Assembly: GCA_019614645.1 (NCBI GenBank)
Contig: JABWDB010000005.1
Location: 9,890,001 to 9,954,000, forward strand
Direction: 5' to 3'
DNA: 64,000 nucleotides
From: Stratiolaelaps scimitus
Lineage: Eukaryota > Arthropoda > Arachnida > Mesostigmata > Laelapidae
Shown: in pieces, positions 63,911 through 64,000 of the stretch
How positions within the stretch are numbered: the stretch's first letter is position 1
Layout: each line of letters starts with the position of its first letter
Translations under genes and position numbers: made by a program
Notes under the pieces: model-generated
Databases searched by the model: none
What the model was told of the DNA's origin: nothing
What the model saw: the letters and a program-made list of their open reading frames with translations, nothing else

Positions 63911-64000
63911 ATCGAACATCAATGGAACACGATCGAAATCCCACTATCGAAATGTGCGACATTGCTTATGTAAGCGTTTGAAATATATTTAGAAATTAAC

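Larger units (their letters stand above)
58159..64000 (-). other. Upstream intron or 5' flank of the UNC-93-like gene
   Basis: No exon is confidently recognised on the minus strand here, although the N-terminal half of the transporter must lie upstream. Contents: an A-rich patch at about 59640-59700, (TA)n at about 61310-61331, a GC- and CpG-rich block at about 62.0-63.0 kb that looks promoter-like, and the weak candidate exon at 63723-63910. Confidence 0.45.

Overview
The window is nuclear DNA from an animal, most probably an arthropod. The genes are split by GT-AG introns of about 150 bp to 10 kb, spacers are rich in (TA)n and trinucleotide microsatellites, and the first gene carries a Tao-kinase tail of the animal type. 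A parasitiform mite would fit this mixture of compact genes and repeat-rich spacers, but no species marker is visible, so that is only a guess.

Three protein-coding genes can be supported. (1) Bases 1-2000, plus strand: the last three coding exons of the Ste20-family kinase Tao (TAOK), i.e. its C-terminal coiled-coil region and tail, followed by a long repeat-rich 3' region. (2) About 19035-28871, plus strand: a complete-looking 16-exon gene for a protein of about 1217 residues. It carries a wax-ester synthase/diacylglycerol acyltransferase (WS/DGAT, WSD) module behind a basic, membrane-anchored N-terminal region and in front of a coiled-coil, proline-rich tail. All 15 introns have GT-AG ends and keep the frame. 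(3) 46282-58158, minus strand: the last three coding exons of an UNC-93-like major-facilitator membrane protein, covering its C-terminal half. One intron is about 10 kb. The N-terminal half lies mostly or wholly beyond 64000.

Layout: Tao tail and its 3' region (1 to about 6.6 kb); a GC- and CpG-rich promoter-like block (about 7.6-9.4 kb); a 9.6 kb gene-poor stretch (9.4-19 kb); the WSD-like gene (19-29 kb); a 17 kb spacer with dispersed repeats, long (TA)n arrays and a second GC/CT-rich block (43.9-45.6 kb); the UNC-93-like gene (46.3-58.2 kb), with its upstream intron or flank to 64 kb, including a third GC-rich block (62.0-63.0 kb).

The three genes do not form an operon or an obvious pathway. 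The most interesting item is the WSD-like gene: bacterial-type acyltransferase chemistry in an animal, with the second histidine of the HHxxxDG catalytic motif replaced by glutamine, and with long extra regions at both ends. No CRISPR array, intact transposase, reverse transcriptase, rRNA or functional tRNA gene was recognised. Most other open frames are short, overlap low-complexity DNA and have no recognisable homology.
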